NCBI GenBank assembly: GCA_902494605.1
Contig: CABUUG010000018.1
Span: 1 to 21,409, forward strand
Length of the DNA: 21,409 nt
Direction of reading: 5' to 3'
Source: an uncultured Collinsella sp.
GTDB lineage: Bacteria > Actinomycetota > Coriobacteriia > Coriobacteriales > Coriobacteriaceae
The translations under genes and the position numbers were made by a program. This document shows, in pieces, positions 9,649 through 17,671 of the stretch; the first letter of the stretch is position 1, and every line of letters begins with the position of its first letter. A model generated the notes under the pieces. That model ran no database searches. It was not told the origin of the DNA and saw nothing but the letters and a program-made list of their open reading frames with translations.

Positions 9649-10524
9649 CTAGCTTTGCTGGGCTCGGCGGGCGGCGCGGCGGGCGCGGACTTCTTGGATT
9701 TCCTCCAAGTGGCTAATGATCTCGGAGGCGCTCTCCTCGATCGCCTTGCCATCGGTACGCACCACAAAGCAGCCTAGGCGCTTCATGAGGGCACGGGCTT
9801 CCTCGAGCTCGCTGCGCACACTCTCGGGCTCGGCATAGGAGCCGGCAACGGCACGGGCGTAATCATCGCCCAAGCGGCTATCGCGAATCTCAGAAATAAC
9901 GTCGACGGTCGAAATCAGGCCGAACAGGCGCATCGGGTCAACCTCGTAAATCGACTTCGGCGGCTCCATGCCATGGGCCAACGGAACATTGGCAACCTTG
10001 TAACCCTGATAGGCCAAATACATCGACAGCGGCGTCTTGGACGTGCGGGATACGCCCAGCAGCACGATATCGGCTCCCGAAAGGTCGTCGCAGCCGCGTC
10101 CATCATCGTGCTCAACGAAATACTCCATGGCCTCGATACGATGGAAATAGCGGTCATCAGTCTTGTGAATCACGCCCGCGACGCCCTTTGGCGACACACC
10201 GATGAGCGACGACAGCACGGCGAGCGTCGGGCCGATCAGGTCGACCGAACGGATATGCAGCATACCCAGGTAATCGAGCACGCGGGCGCGAAGCGCCGGA
10301 TCGACAATGGTGTGGAACACGGCGATATCGCGATGGTCCGCATCGACACGCGGCCCCACAAATGACTTGACCTGCTCCACGGAGGTCACCTTGGGCAGGC
10401 GCAAAACGCGAAAAGCCCCTTCATCAAATTGCCCGGATGCCGCAAGCACCACCTCACAAGCGGTATCACCGAGCGAGTCGGAGATAACGATGACGGTGGG
10501 ACGAGCGGTGACCGGGCAATCCAT
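9649..10524 (-). CDS. ppsR: PPDK regulatory protein: bifunctional ADP-dependent kinase / Pi-dependent pyrophosphorylase (DUF299)
   Basis: This family switches PPDK or PEP synthase off and on by phosphorylating, with ADP as donor, a threonine next to the catalytic histidine, and removing it by phosphorolysis. The 291-residue protein starts with VIVISDSLGDTA, has VDLIGPTLAVL and FHRIEAMEYFVEHDDG in the middle, and the P-loop-like GVSRTSKT at 157-164. It ends with GCFVVRTDGKAIEESA, all typical of the family. The next gene downstream is PPDK with its Thr-Ser-His target site, so PPDK rather than PEP synthase is the expected substrate. ATG at 10524 has AAAGGAG six bases upstream and lies 34 bases after glyS, so glyQ-glyS-ppsR are probably co-transcribed, as in Bacillus and Listeria (yqfL). 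The C-terminal tail is arginine- and alanine-rich. Confidence 0.96.
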   Translation of the reverse strand: MDCPVTARPTVIVISDSLGDTACEVVLAASGQFDEGAFRVLRLPKVTSVEQVKSFVGPRVDADHRDIAVFHTIVDPALRARVLDYLGMLHIRSVDLIGPTLAVLSSLIGVSPKGVAGVIHKTDDRYFHRIEAMEYFVEHDDGRGCDDLSGADIVLLGVSRTSKTPLSMYLAYQGYKVANVPLAHGMEPPKSIYEVDPMRLFGLISTVDVISEIRDSRLGDDYARAVAGSYAEPESVRSELEEARALMKRLGCFVVRTDGKAIEESASEIISHLEEIQEVRARRAARRAQQS

Positions 10525-10558
10525 GCGGGGCTCCTTTTGCGCTTATGCGCAGGCTGGC

Positions 10559-12655
10559 TTACTTTTTGCGGGCAAGCTCACCGATGTTGGCGATGCCGGA
10601 GAAAACGGCCTCGAAGCGGTTGAGCAGCTTAAGGCGATTATCGCGGAGCTGCTCGTCCTTGTCCATGACCATAACCTCGCCGATGAAGCGGTCAATGGGA
10701 GCACGCAGGGCGGCGAGGGCGGCAAATGCGGCCGGGTAGTCCTCGGCAGCAAGGGCGGCATCTACAGCGGTCTGAGCAGCCTCGGAGGCGTCGGCAAGCG
10801 CGAGCTCGGCCTCGCCCATCAGGCTGCGGTCGTACTTCGCACCCAGCTCGGGCTTGGAGATGTGCGCGGCGCGGGCATAGGCGGTCGCCAGGTTGTCGAA
10901 CGTCTCAGCGTCGTTCTTGCGGGCCTCGTCGAGGGCGGCGCAGCGGGCGAAGAAGACGGACGGGGCGATGATGTGCACCGCGGAGACGGCGGCAACGGTA
11001 TCGGCCGGGATCTTTTCGTCGCGGGCCATGCTCACCAGGCGGCCATGGAAGAAGTCACGAACCTGCTGGGCGACCTCGGCGGCGTCGAACTCAATGCCCT
11101 GCTCGCCATAGAGCTCGAGGGCGAAGTCGATAAGCGACGTGGGGTCGATCGGCAGACGGTCGCGCAGGATATTGATGATGCCGATAGCGGCACGACGCAG
11201 CGCGTAGGGGTCCGAAGAGCCGGTCGGGGGCTCGCCGATGGCAAAAATACCGGCGATGGTATCGAGCTTGTCGGCACAGGCCACGATGCAGCCAGCGGTG
11301 CCCTCGGGCAGCTCATCGCCGGCGAAGCGGGGACGATAATGATCGCGAATGGCGTGGGCGACCTCGTCGTTCTCCCCCATCGCGGAGGCGTAATAACCGC
11401 CCATCACGCCCTGCTGGCTCGTGAACTCAACGACGGCGTTCGATACCAGGTCGGCCTTGCACAGGTGAGCGGCGCGAGCGGCATCGGCGGCAAGGTGGGC
11501 ACCCAGATGGGCCTCGCGGGCGATGGCGAGCGCGAGCTGCTCAATACGCTCGGACTTGGCGAGCACGCTACCGAGCTTCTCCTGGAAGGCGACCTTGGCC
11601 AGACGCTCGCGGAACTCGTCGAGGGAGATCTTCAGGTCCTCCTCGTAGAAGAACTTGGCGTCGTCCAGACGGGCGCGCACGACGCGCTCGTTGCCGTCAA
11701 TCACGCGCTCGGCATTCTCGGGCTTGCTGTTGGAAACGACCACGAACTCACGCGTGAGCTTGCCCTCGCCGTCATAGATCGGGAAGTAGCGCTGGTTGGT
11801 GAGCATGGACTCGCAGATAATCTCGTGCGGGACCTTGAGAAACTCCTCATCGAAGGTACCGACGAGCACCGTCGGCCACTCGCAGAGGTTAATGACCTCC
11901 TCAAAGACCTTCTTGGGCGTATCGACATGGCAGCCGGGACGGGCAGCCTCGACCTCGGCGATACCGGCGAGGATGGCCTCACGACGACGCTCGGCAGAAA
12001 GCACACCGGCGTCCTCGAGCACCTGCTCGTAAACAGCGGGGCTGGCAACCACATGGTCGCCAGGGCCAAGTACGCGATGACCGCGCGTGATGTTGCCACT
12101 CGTCACGTCAGCAAACGACACGGGCACAACATCCTCGCCCAAAAGGCAGCAGATCCAGCGGACAGGACGCACGAACGTCGCGTGCTCGTGGCCCCAGCGC
12201 TGGGAGCGGTAGTTGGGCCACTGCAGGCCGGCGATGGTCTTCTCGCACAGGGCCGTCAGGATCGGGGTAGCCGGTGCGGAGGGAATGTTCTTCTCGGCGA
12301 ACACATACTCGCGACCGTCGGTGTCCTCGCGACGGACCAGATCCTCGGCAGCCACACCGCACTTGCGGGCAAAGCCCTGGGCGGCCTTGGTGGCGTTGCC
12401 GTCGGCATCAAAGGCAATGTTTGCCGCGGGACCGCGCTTGACCTCGTGAACCTCATCGGTCGCGGTGGCGACATTAGCCACGAGCGCGGCAAGACGACGC
12501 GGGCTCGAGATCACGCGGACCTCGCCGTGAGCCAGACCGGCCTCGTCGAGACCCTTGGCGATCATGGTGCCAAGCTGCTTGACGGCATTGTTCAGCGGTG
12601 CGGAGGGCATTTCCTCCGTACCGATCTCAAACAGGAAATCCTTAGCGTCTGCCAT
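10559..12655 (-). CDS. glyS: Glycyl-tRNA synthetase beta subunit
   Basis: This is the large subunit of the bacterial alpha2beta2 glycyl-tRNA synthetase, which binds tRNA and helps charge it with glycine. The 698 residues are of normal family length. The start FLFEIGTEEMPSAPL is the family signature. The middle contains KRGPAANIAFD, LQWPNYRSQRWG and FVRPVRWICCLLG. VTSGNITRGHRVLG, LTNQRYFPIYD and SDPYALRRAAIGI follow, with an anticodon-binding C-terminal region. ATG at 12655 begins three bases after the glyQ stop, so the two subunits are made from one message. A purine-rich AGGTGG about ten bases before the start is the likely binding site. Confidence 0.98.
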   Translation of the reverse strand: MADAKDFLFEIGTEEMPSAPLNNAVKQLGTMIAKGLDEAGLAHGEVRVISSPRRLAALVANVATATDEVHEVKRGPAANIAFDADGNATKAAQGFARKCGVAAEDLVRREDTDGREYVFAEKNIPSAPATPILTALCEKTIAGLQWPNYRSQRWGHEHATFVRPVRWICCLLGEDVVPVSFADVTSGNITRGHRVLGPGDHVVASPAVYEQVLEDAGVLSAERRREAILAGIAEVEAARPGCHVDTPKKVFEEVINLCEWPTVLVGTFDEEFLKVPHEIICESMLTNQRYFPIYDGEGKLTREFVVVSNSKPENAERVIDGNERVVRARLDDAKFFYEEDLKISLDEFRERLAKVAFQEKLGSVLAKSERIEQLALAIAREAHLGAHLAADAARAAHLCKADLVSNAVVEFTSQQGVMGGYYASAMGENDEVAHAIRDHYRPRFAGDELPEGTAGCIVACADKLDTIAGIFAIGEPPTGSSDPYALRRAAIGIINILRDRLPIDPTSLIDFALELYGEQGIEFDAAEVAQQVRDFFHGRLVSMARDEKIPADTVAAVSAVHIIAPSVFFARCAALDEARKNDAETFDNLATAYARAAHISKPELGAKYDRSLMGEAELALADASEAAQTAVDAALAAEDYPAAFAALAALRAPIDRFIGEVMVMDKDEQLRDNRLKLLNRFEAVFSGIANIGELARKK

Positions 12656-12658
12656 GGC

Positions 12659-13570
12659 TTACGCCACCTCGCCTTCCTGGTCGGCATTCTCGTTGACTCC
12701 GGCGACCTCGGCCATGTAGGCCTCGCAGCACGCCTTGGCGACGGCGCGGACGCGCAGGATGTAGTTGGCACGCTCGACCGCGGACAGGGCGCCGCGGGCA
12801 TCGAGCAGGTTGAAAGCGTGGCTGCACTTCATGACGCAGTCATATGCCGGCAGCGGCAGCTTGCGCTCCAGGCAGGAATGGCACTCGGCCTCGTAGTCAT
12901 CAAACTTCTGACGCATCATCTCGACGTTTGCGACCTCAAAGTTATAGGCACTGAACTCGCGCTCGTTCTCGAGGAACACGTCGCCATAGGTCATGGGCGT
13001 GCCGTCGGGCAGGTAGCTCCACACCAAGTCGTAGACCGAGTTAACGCCCTGCGCATACATGGCAATGCGCTCTAGGCCATAGGTGATCTCGACGGGTACG
13101 GGGTCGACCTCGATGCCGCCTACCTGCTGGAAGTACGTAAACTGCGTGACCTCCATGCCGTTGAGCCAGACCTCCCAGCCAAGGCCCCAGGCGCCGAGCG
13201 TCGGGCTCTCCCAGTCGTCCTCGACAAAGCGGACGTCATGGTCGTTGGGGTCCAGACCGATAGCGGCAAGAGACCCCAGGTAAAGCTCCTGGGCGTTGAC
13301 CGGTGAGGGCTTGATGAGCACCTGGAACTGATAGTAGTGCTGCATGCGGTTGGGGTTCTCGCCGTAGCGGCCGTCGGCGGGACGGCGGCAAGGCTGCGCA
13401 TAGCAGGTGCGCCACTCGGCGGGACCGAGCGAGCGCAGCGTGGTCGCGGTATGGAAGGTACCGGCACCGACCTCGGAGTCATAGGGCTGCATAATGACGC
13501 AGCCCTGCTCGCCCCAGTACTGCTGGAGGCGCAGGATGATGTCTTGGAAGGAAAGCGATGAAGCGTTCAT
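12659..13570 (-). CDS. glyQ: Glycyl-tRNA synthetase alpha subunit
   Basis: This catalytic subunit of the heterotetrameric glycyl-tRNA synthetase activates glycine with ATP. The 303 residues contain the family signatures SFQDIILRLQQYW, MQPYDSEVGAGTFH, YAQPCRRPADGRYGENPNR, WGLGWEVWLNGMEVTQFTYFQQ (written here as the known conserved block around residues 110-130) and GLERIAMY. ATG at 13570 has GAGGGG 11 bases upstream and a weaker GAGG directly before it. The gap to lepB is only 59 bases. It contains TATAGT (13622-13617) without a matching -35 box, and has no room for the T-box leader that controls glyQS in many Firmicutes. Confidence 0.98.
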   Translation of the reverse strand: MNASSLSFQDIILRLQQYWGEQGCVIMQPYDSEVGAGTFHTATTLRSLGPAEWRTCYAQPCRRPADGRYGENPNRMQHYYQFQVLIKPSPVNAQELYLGSLAAIGLDPNDHDVRFVEDDWESPTLGAWGLGWEVWLNGMEVTQFTYFQQVGGIEVDPVPVEITYGLERIAMYAQGVNSVYDLVWSYLPDGTPMTYGDVFLENEREFSAYNFEVANVEMMRQKFDDYEAECHSCLERKLPLPAYDCVMKCSHAFNLLDARGALSAVERANYILRVRAVAKACCEAYMAEVAGVNENADQEGEVA

Positions 13571-13629
13571 GCCTCTAATATCCCCTCGTCGAAACGATTA
13601 CACGGTTAGGTACTGTACTATAGCGGTTT

Positions 13630-14193
13630 TTAGTCGATAGCGCCGATGCGGTTGAGCGGCCAGTAGCGAACGAGTGCCACAGCGATCAAATCAGAGCGAT
13701 CGACGGGACCAAAGTAGCGTGAGTCGGCAGAGTTTTCGCGGTTGTCGCCCATCACCCACACGCACCCGTCGGGAACGGTGTAGGGATAGCTCACCTGAGC
13801 ACCGGGCGCTTGGACCGAAAGCGGCCAGCTCATGCCCGTCGTATAGTCCTCGTCGAGCGCTTGGCCGTCAACGACCACCTTGCCATCCTGCAGGTCGACC
13901 GTCTGGCCGGCCGTGGCAATAACACGCTTGACAAGAACATCATGCTCGGAGGTGCCATCGGGGTTGTGAAACACCACGATATCGCCCTGCTTGACGGGCT
14001 GACCGAGCTCGAGGCTCACCTTTTGTGCCAGGATCTGGTCGCCAATCTCGATCGTGGACTCCATGGAGCCGGTGGGCACCACAAAGGGCTCGACCACAAA
14101 AGTGCGGATCAGGAACGTGGCCACGAGCGCGATCGCGATGACCGCGATCCACTCAAAAGCGCCCCTCAACGCGGAATGTTGCGTAGGAACCAT
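13630..14193 (-). CDS. lepB: Signal peptidase I
   Basis: Signal peptidase I is a membrane serine protease that cuts signal peptides from secreted preproteins. The 187 residues show one N-terminal transmembrane helix (about 12-31). The catalytic Ser43 lies in PTGSMESTI, the general-base Lys89 in DVLVKRVIA, and the conserved box DGCVWVMGDNRENSADSRYFGPV is in the C-terminal half. A single anchor helix and small size are typical of Gram-positive type enzymes. I chose ATG at 14193 because GAGGAG is five bases upstream; a GTG two codons earlier overlaps the trmD stop but abuts that site. It lies where rplS normally follows trmD. In many bacteria lepB is also part of the trmD-rplS-lepB-rnhB run. Confidence 0.97.
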   Translation of the reverse strand: MVPTQHSALRGAFEWIAVIAIALVATFLIRTFVVEPFVVPTGSMESTIEIGDQILAQKVSLELGQPVKQGDIVVFHNPDGTSEHDVLVKRVIATAGQTVDLQDGKVVVDGQALDEDYTTGMSWPLSVQAPGAQVSYPYTVPDGCVWVMGDNRENSADSRYFGPVDRSDLIAVALVRYWPLNRIGAID

Positions 14194-14195
14194 AC

Positions 14196-14954
14196 TCACT
14201 CCTCGCTCTGCGAATACGAAGCGTCAAGAATCTCCTGCGCGTAAGCGCGCTCCTCGGGCGTGAGCCGCGCCGTCTCGATCAAGTCGGGACGCCAGCGGCA
14301 GGTGCGCTCGATGGCGTTCTTGCGACGCCAGGCATCGACCTTGGCGTGATCGCCGCTCACAAGCACCGGAGGCACGCCCTCGCCGTTGAACTCGGCAGGA
14401 CGGGTATACTGCGCGTACTCGAGCAGGCCTCCATCCTCGGCGGTCGAGAACGACTCGTCCACGTTGCTCATCTCGTCGCCCAGGGCGCCGGGAATCAGGC
14501 GTACGACGGCATCGGCAACGACCATAGCGGGAAGCTCGCCGCCCGTGAGCACGTAGTCGCCGATCGACAGACGCTCATCGGCATACGCATACGCGCGCTC
14601 GTCGACGCCCTCGTAGCGACTGCACACAAACAGCAGGCGCTCACTTTTGAGCAGGCGCTCGGCCACACGCTGCGTAAAAGGCTCGCCACAGGGGGTGAAA
14701 AACACTACGGTGGGCTTGGGACCCTCGGAGCTGATGGCCTCGATGGCCTCGGCAATAGGCTCGACCTTCATGAGCATGCCCTGCCCGCCGCCGTACGGCT
14801 CGTCATCGACGGTACGATGGCGGTCGTGCGTCCAGTCGCGCAGGTTATACGCCTTAAAATCAAAAAGGCCGGCCTTGCGGGCGCGGCCCAAGATCGATGT
14901 GGACATGACGGGCTCAAACATCTCGGGAAAGACCGAAAGGGTCTCGATCAGCAT
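14196..14954 (-). CDS. trmD: tRNA (guanine-37-N1)-methyltransferase TrmD
   Basis: TrmD uses S-adenosylmethionine to make m1G37 next to the anticodon, which prevents +1 frameshifting. It is a SPOUT-family trefoil-knot dimer. The 252 residues contain LSVFPEMFEPV, LRDWTHDRHRTVDDEPYGG (the conserved catalytic block), CSRYEGVDERAY and the knot motif LSIGDYVLTGGELPAM. The C-terminal domain carries the basic stretch WRRKNAIERTCRWRPDL. ATG at 14954 has GGGAGG about five bases upstream and starts ten bases after rimM ends; lepB follows with almost no gap. This is the classic rpsP-rimM-trmD operon. Confidence 0.98.
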   Translation of the reverse strand: MLIETLSVFPEMFEPVMSTSILGRARKAGLFDFKAYNLRDWTHDRHRTVDDEPYGGGQGMLMKVEPIAEAIEAISSEGPKPTVVFFTPCGEPFTQRVAERLLKSERLLFVCSRYEGVDERAYAYADERLSIGDYVLTGGELPAMVVADAVVRLIPGALGDEMSNVDESFSTAEDGGLLEYAQYTRPAEFNGEGVPPVLVSGDHAKVDAWRRKNAIERTCRWRPDLIETARLTPEERAYAQEILDASYSQSEE

Positions 14955-14964
14955 GTTGTCCTCC

Positions 14965-15486
14965 CTACTTGTCCATATCGATCAGGCCGTCCATAACGTG
15001 GACGGAAATTGTTCCTGTGTCGGGAAGATCGAGCACGACCTGCTCGATCACGGGAATCAGTACCTCGCCATACCGATCGCCCTCAACAACCCAAACATCG
15101 TTAGCGGGCGTCGACATGATCTCGACGATCGTGCCGAGTAAACCGAAGCGCTCGTCGACCACCTCGCGACCCATCAGGTCGGTATAGGCAGCGTCGAGCG
15201 AATCGAGCTCAAAGTCGTCACGATTTGCCAGCACGTAGCATCCCGTGATGCCCTCGGCGGCCGTCAAGTCGTCAATGCCCTCAAACGAGACCAGATCGCC
15301 ATCGCCCGTATCGGTGACGGACACGACCGTGCAAAAGCGGTCGCGCTTGAGCGCCGGCGGCGTCAGGGCGACGCGCATACCCGGCTCTAATACAGAAGGA
15401 AGCCCCCGCAGCGGCTGCGCGAGGACCTCCCCCTTCCTTCCGTGCGGCTTGACCACACGGGCGATGTTTTTGTACTGGGACCTCAA
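14965..15486 (-). CDS. rimM: Ribosome maturation factor RimM
   Basis: RimM binds ribosomal protein S19 and assists assembly of the 30S head. The 173 residues have the N-terminal RimM domain (ARVVKPHGRKGEV near 9-21, then the conserved beta-barrel) and the C-terminal PRC-barrel domain (LMGREVV to the end, with VLIPVIEQVV). The first codon is TTG at 15486, the only usual start between an upstream in-frame stop and the conserved KPHG motif. AGGA lies only two bases before it, so initiation may be weak or may depend on coupling to khpA, which ends four bases upstream. Confidence 0.95.
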   Translation of the reverse strand: MRSQYKNIARVVKPHGRKGEVLAQPLRGLPSVLEPGMRVALTPPALKRDRFCTVVSVTDTGDGDLVSFEGIDDLTAAEGITGCYVLANRDDFELDSLDAAYTDLMGREVVDERFGLLGTIVEIMSTPANDVWVVEGDRYGEVLIPVIEQVVLDLPDTGTISVHVMDGLIDMDK

Positions 15487-15490
15487 GGTC

Positions 15491-15775
15491 CTAGCCCAGA
15501 ACCTCTACCTCGACAGCAGTGTCGAGGCGAGCGGCCAGTGCACGGGCGAGCGTGCGAATGGCCTTGATGGTACGGCCACGACGGCCGATGACCTTAGCGA
15601 CGTCATCCTCGGCGACCGAAACTTCAATCGTAGAGGCGTCGTCACCATCGATGACCTCAAGGCTCACGGAATCCGGGTCGTCGACGATCTGAACAACGAG
15701 ATATTCGACGAGATCGGCGATGCGATCTGAGAGCATTGCCTCACCCTCGAGCTGTGCAGCGTCAACCTCAGGCAC
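15491..15775 (-). CDS. khpA: KH-domain RNA-binding protein KhpA
   Basis: KhpA (YlqC) is a small RNA chaperone that pairs with KhpB and influences cell division and elongation in Gram-positive bacteria. The 94-residue protein carries a KH domain with the GXXG loop in VIGRRGRTIKAIRTL. GTG at 15775 has GAGGAG six bases upstream, overlapping the end of rpsP. An in-frame ATG at 15736, preceded by GAGG, would give about 81 residues starting MLSDRIADLVEYLV, closer to the usual family length, so either start is possible. Its place between rpsP and rimM is widely conserved. Confidence 0.93.
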   Translation of the reverse strand: MPEVDAAQLEGEAMLSDRIADLVEYLVVQIVDDPDSVSLEVIDGDDASTIEVSVAEDDVAKVIGRRGRTIKAIRTLARALAARLDTAVEVEVLG

Positions 15776-15778
15776 GAT

Positions 15779-16120
15779 TTACTCCTCGGCGCCCTCAGCG
15801 GCCTCAGCGGCAGCCTTAGCGGCCTCGGCCTCTTTGGCGAGCTGCTTCTTGGACTTCTTGACGACGGTCTCGGTCTTCTCGCCCTCGTTGGCGGCCTTGA
15901 CCAGAGCGGCGACGGCGTCGGTGAGCTGAGCGCCCTTGGACTGCCAGTCGGCGATCTTCTCGAGGTCGAGGTTGATGGTCTTGGGGGCGGTCATCGGGTT
16001 GTAGCGGCCAACCTCCTCGATGATACGACCGTCACGCGGGGCGCGGGAATCGGCGACGACGACACGGTAGTACGGACGCTTCTTAGCGCCGTGACGAGCA
16101 AGGCGAATCTTGACTGCCAA
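15779..16120 (-). CDS. rpsP: 30S ribosomal protein S16
   Basis: S16 is an early-binding protein of the small ribosomal subunit. The first 75 residues are canonical (AVKIRLARHGAKKRPYYRVVVADSRAPRDG, then VGRYNP). After them comes a tail of about 35 residues rich in Ala, Lys and Glu, not part of the core S16 fold. The start is TTG at 16120, with GGAGGAG six bases upstream. The open frame extends 12 codons further, but only the TTG has a good binding site and the right N-terminus. It is the first gene of the rpsP-khpA-rimM-trmD operon. Confidence 0.97.
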   Translation of the reverse strand: MAVKIRLARHGAKKRPYYRVVVADSRAPRDGRIIEEVGRYNPMTAPKTINLDLEKIADWQSKGAQLTDAVAALVKAANEGEKTETVVKKSKKQLAKEAEAAKAAAEAAEGAEE

Positions 16121-16176
16121 AGGAAACTCCTCCAACCAAGCAGCTTTAGGCTGCAACTACAAACAAACAGTTGAAC

Positions 16177-16205
16177 ATAATACGCCATCGACGCGGGCAG
16201 GTGAA
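16177..16205 (-). promoter_or_regulatory. Candidate promoter of the rpsP operon (proximal)
   Basis: On the minus strand TTCACC (16205-16200) and TATTAT (16182-16177) are 17 bases apart, giving a leader of about 50 bases before the rpsP TTG. The -10 box is good; the -35 box matches consensus at four positions. Confidence 0.4.
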
Positions 16206-16249
16206 GTCCGTGAGACCAACTTCTTCGGTGTAGTCGAGGGCAAATCCAT

Positions 16250-16277
16250 ATCTTAGACAAGAATTCGGGATTTGCAA
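16250..16277 (-). promoter_or_regulatory. Candidate promoter of the rpsP operon (distal)
   Basis: On the minus strand TTGCAA (16277-16272) and TAAGAT (16255-16250) are separated by 16 bases. This is an alternative or additional promoter with a longer leader. It lies back to back with the dinB -10 box. Confidence 0.4.
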
Positions 16278-16309
16278 GCACATACACGCACCCCACATGA
16301 GCTGCGCGG

Positions 16310-16315
16310 TATACT
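16310..16315 (+). promoter_or_regulatory. Predicted -10 box of dinB
   Basis: TATACT stands six bases before the first dinB ATG. No -35 hexamer is found at the right distance. If transcription starts at the usual distance, the message would begin at or next to ATG 16322, giving a leaderless transcript, or a 39-base leader if the ATG at 16361 is used. Confidence 0.45.
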
Positions 16316-16321
16316 CATGAC

Positions 16322-17575
16322 ATGGAAAGACGCGAACATACATACGGTTATGAGGATGCCATGGGCGTCACGCCGCCTCCCTGGACGGGTCCGGCGGTGG
16401 GCCTGATGGACCTTGATGCGTTTTTTGCGAGCGTGGAAATGCTCGATCATCCCGAATGGCGAGGAAAGCCGCTCATCGTGGGCGGAGACGCCGATTCGCG
16501 TGGCGTCGTGTCCACGTGTTCGTATGAGGCACGTCGCTTTGGCGTGCACTCTGCCATGGCCTCGGCCGAGGCGCGGCGCTTGTGCCCGCAAGCCATTTGG
16601 ACGCACGGGCACTTTGATCGCTACCGCGAGGTGAGCGCGCAGGTCATGGCGATTCTCGCCGACGAGACGCCGCGCGTGGAGCGCGTATCCATCGACGAAG
16701 CCTTTATCGATATCGCACCGGGTCGCTTTGCGCCCGAAGACCCGCTGCTGGTTGCGCGGCGTATAAGCGACCGTGTGGCAGAGCTGGGAGTGACCTGCTC
16801 CATTGGCGTGGGCTGCAACAAGACGGTCGCAAAGATCGCAAGCGAGCGGGATAAGCCGTTTGGGCTGACCATCGTGCGCCCCGGAACCGAGCAGCGCTTT
16901 TTGGCCGCGCTGCCGGTATCTGCCATGAGCGGCATCGGACGCTCGGCCGAGGAGCGACTGCGCCGCATGCGCATCTACACCCTCGGCGAGCTTTCGCGCG
17001 CGCCTGAGTCCACACTGGCCTCTATTTTTGGCGTCAACGGCGAACGCATGCGCCAGCGTGCGCTGGGACTCGAAATCTCTGAAGTCACGAGTCTCGATGA
17101 AGAGCGCGAGGTCAAGTCTGTCAGCAATGAACGCACCTTTGCTAAAGATTTGACTGAGCGTGGGGATATTGAGGCGGCGATTGCGCTGTTGGGAGAGTCA
17201 GTGGGACGCCGCCTGCGCCGGCTGGGGCTGACGGGTGCCACGGTAACGCTCAAGCTTAAGTATTCGTATGGCAGCGGGCGTACGGCACAGCGCCGGCTGC
17301 CTCATCCGACCGACGATGAGAACATCTTCGTGGCGGTTGCGCTCGAACTGCTCGACAACATCTGGCAGGATGGCATGCATGTTCGCTTAGCGGGCATCGG
17401 CATGAGCGACTTCGACCACCAAGGCGGCATCCAGACTGACCTGTTCTGCGAGATTGATGACCGCGGAGCCCAATCCAGCAACCGCCGCGACCTCTCCGTC
17501 GCCATCGACGCCGTCCGAGACAAATTCGGCGACACCGCCCTTTCCTTCGGCCGCCAATCCCGCTTCAACGATTAA
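16322..17575 (+). CDS. dinB: DNA polymerase IV (Y-family, DinB)
   Basis: DinB is an error-prone translesion DNA polymerase that bypasses damaged bases. It is the only plus-strand gene here. The 417-residue frame has the Y-family palm with LMDLDAFFASVE (Asp30) and SIDEAFIDI (Asp125, Glu126), a helix-hairpin-helix region SAMSGIGRSAEERL, and a little-finger domain with VSNERTF. A likely beta-clamp binding motif, QTDLF at 371-375, lies in the C-terminal part. Two starts are possible. ATG at 16322 has no binding site but lies directly after a -10 box. ATG at 16361 has GAGGA four bases upstream and gives 404 residues, closer to the usual short N-terminus. I see no LexA-type operator (GAAC-N4-GTTC) upstream. 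It converges on rsfS. Confidence 0.95.
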   Translation: MERREHTYGYEDAMGVTPPPWTGPAVGLMDLDAFFASVEMLDHPEWRGKPLIVGGDADSRGVVSTCSYEARRFGVHSAMASAEARRLCPQAIWTHGHFDRYREVSAQVMAILADETPRVERVSIDEAFIDIAPGRFAPEDPLLVARRISDRVAELGVTCSIGVGCNKTVAKIASERDKPFGLTIVRPGTEQRFLAALPVSAMSGIGRSAEERLRRMRIYTLGELSRAPESTLASIFGVNGERMRQRALGLEISEVTSLDEEREVKSVSNERTFAKDLTERGDIEAAIALLGESVGRRLRRLGLTGATVTLKLKYSYGSGRTAQRRLPHPTDDENIFVAVALELLDNIWQDGMHVRLAGIGMSDFDHQGGIQTDLFCEIDDRGAQSSNRRDLSVAIDAVRDKFGDTALSFGRQSRFND

Positions 17576-17587
17576 CCGCCTTTGGGC

Positions 17588-17630
17588 AAAAAGAAAGCCG
17601 GGCAGGTGCGGAAAACCGCAACTGCCCGGC
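17588..17630 (-). terminator. Intrinsic terminator of the obg-nadD-yqeK-rsfS operon
   Basis: A strong hairpin (outer arms GCCGGGCAG and CTGCCCGGC, inner TGCGG/CCGCA with a four-base loop) is followed on the minus strand by TTTCTTTTT. On the plus strand the same hairpin, 21 bases after the dinB stop, is not followed by a U-run, so it is a good terminator only for rsfS. Confidence 0.92.
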
Positions 17631-17671
17631 GATATGCGTGAGGGTAGCTAAACCCCGTCTCAAATGAGCTA

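Noticed and set aside
10307..13075. A very long open frame (922 codons) on the plus strand, opposite glyS and glyQ
   Set aside because: The minus-strand genes are unambiguous family members. GC-rich third positions in a real gene commonly open an antisense frame. The plus-strand protein is Gly/Leu/Val/Asp-rich and resembles no family.
13571..13629. Possible T-box leader before glyQ
   Set aside because: The gap is only 59 bases, too short for a T-box, and no T-box consensus or antiterminator is seen.
16240..16345. A LexA/SOS operator for dinB
   Set aside because: GAAC occurs at 16334-16337, but no GTTC follows four bases later; the match is no better than chance.
17597..17630. The hairpin after dinB as a dinB terminator
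   Set aside because: The plus-strand side is not followed by a U-run; the U-run lies on the minus strand, serving rsfS.
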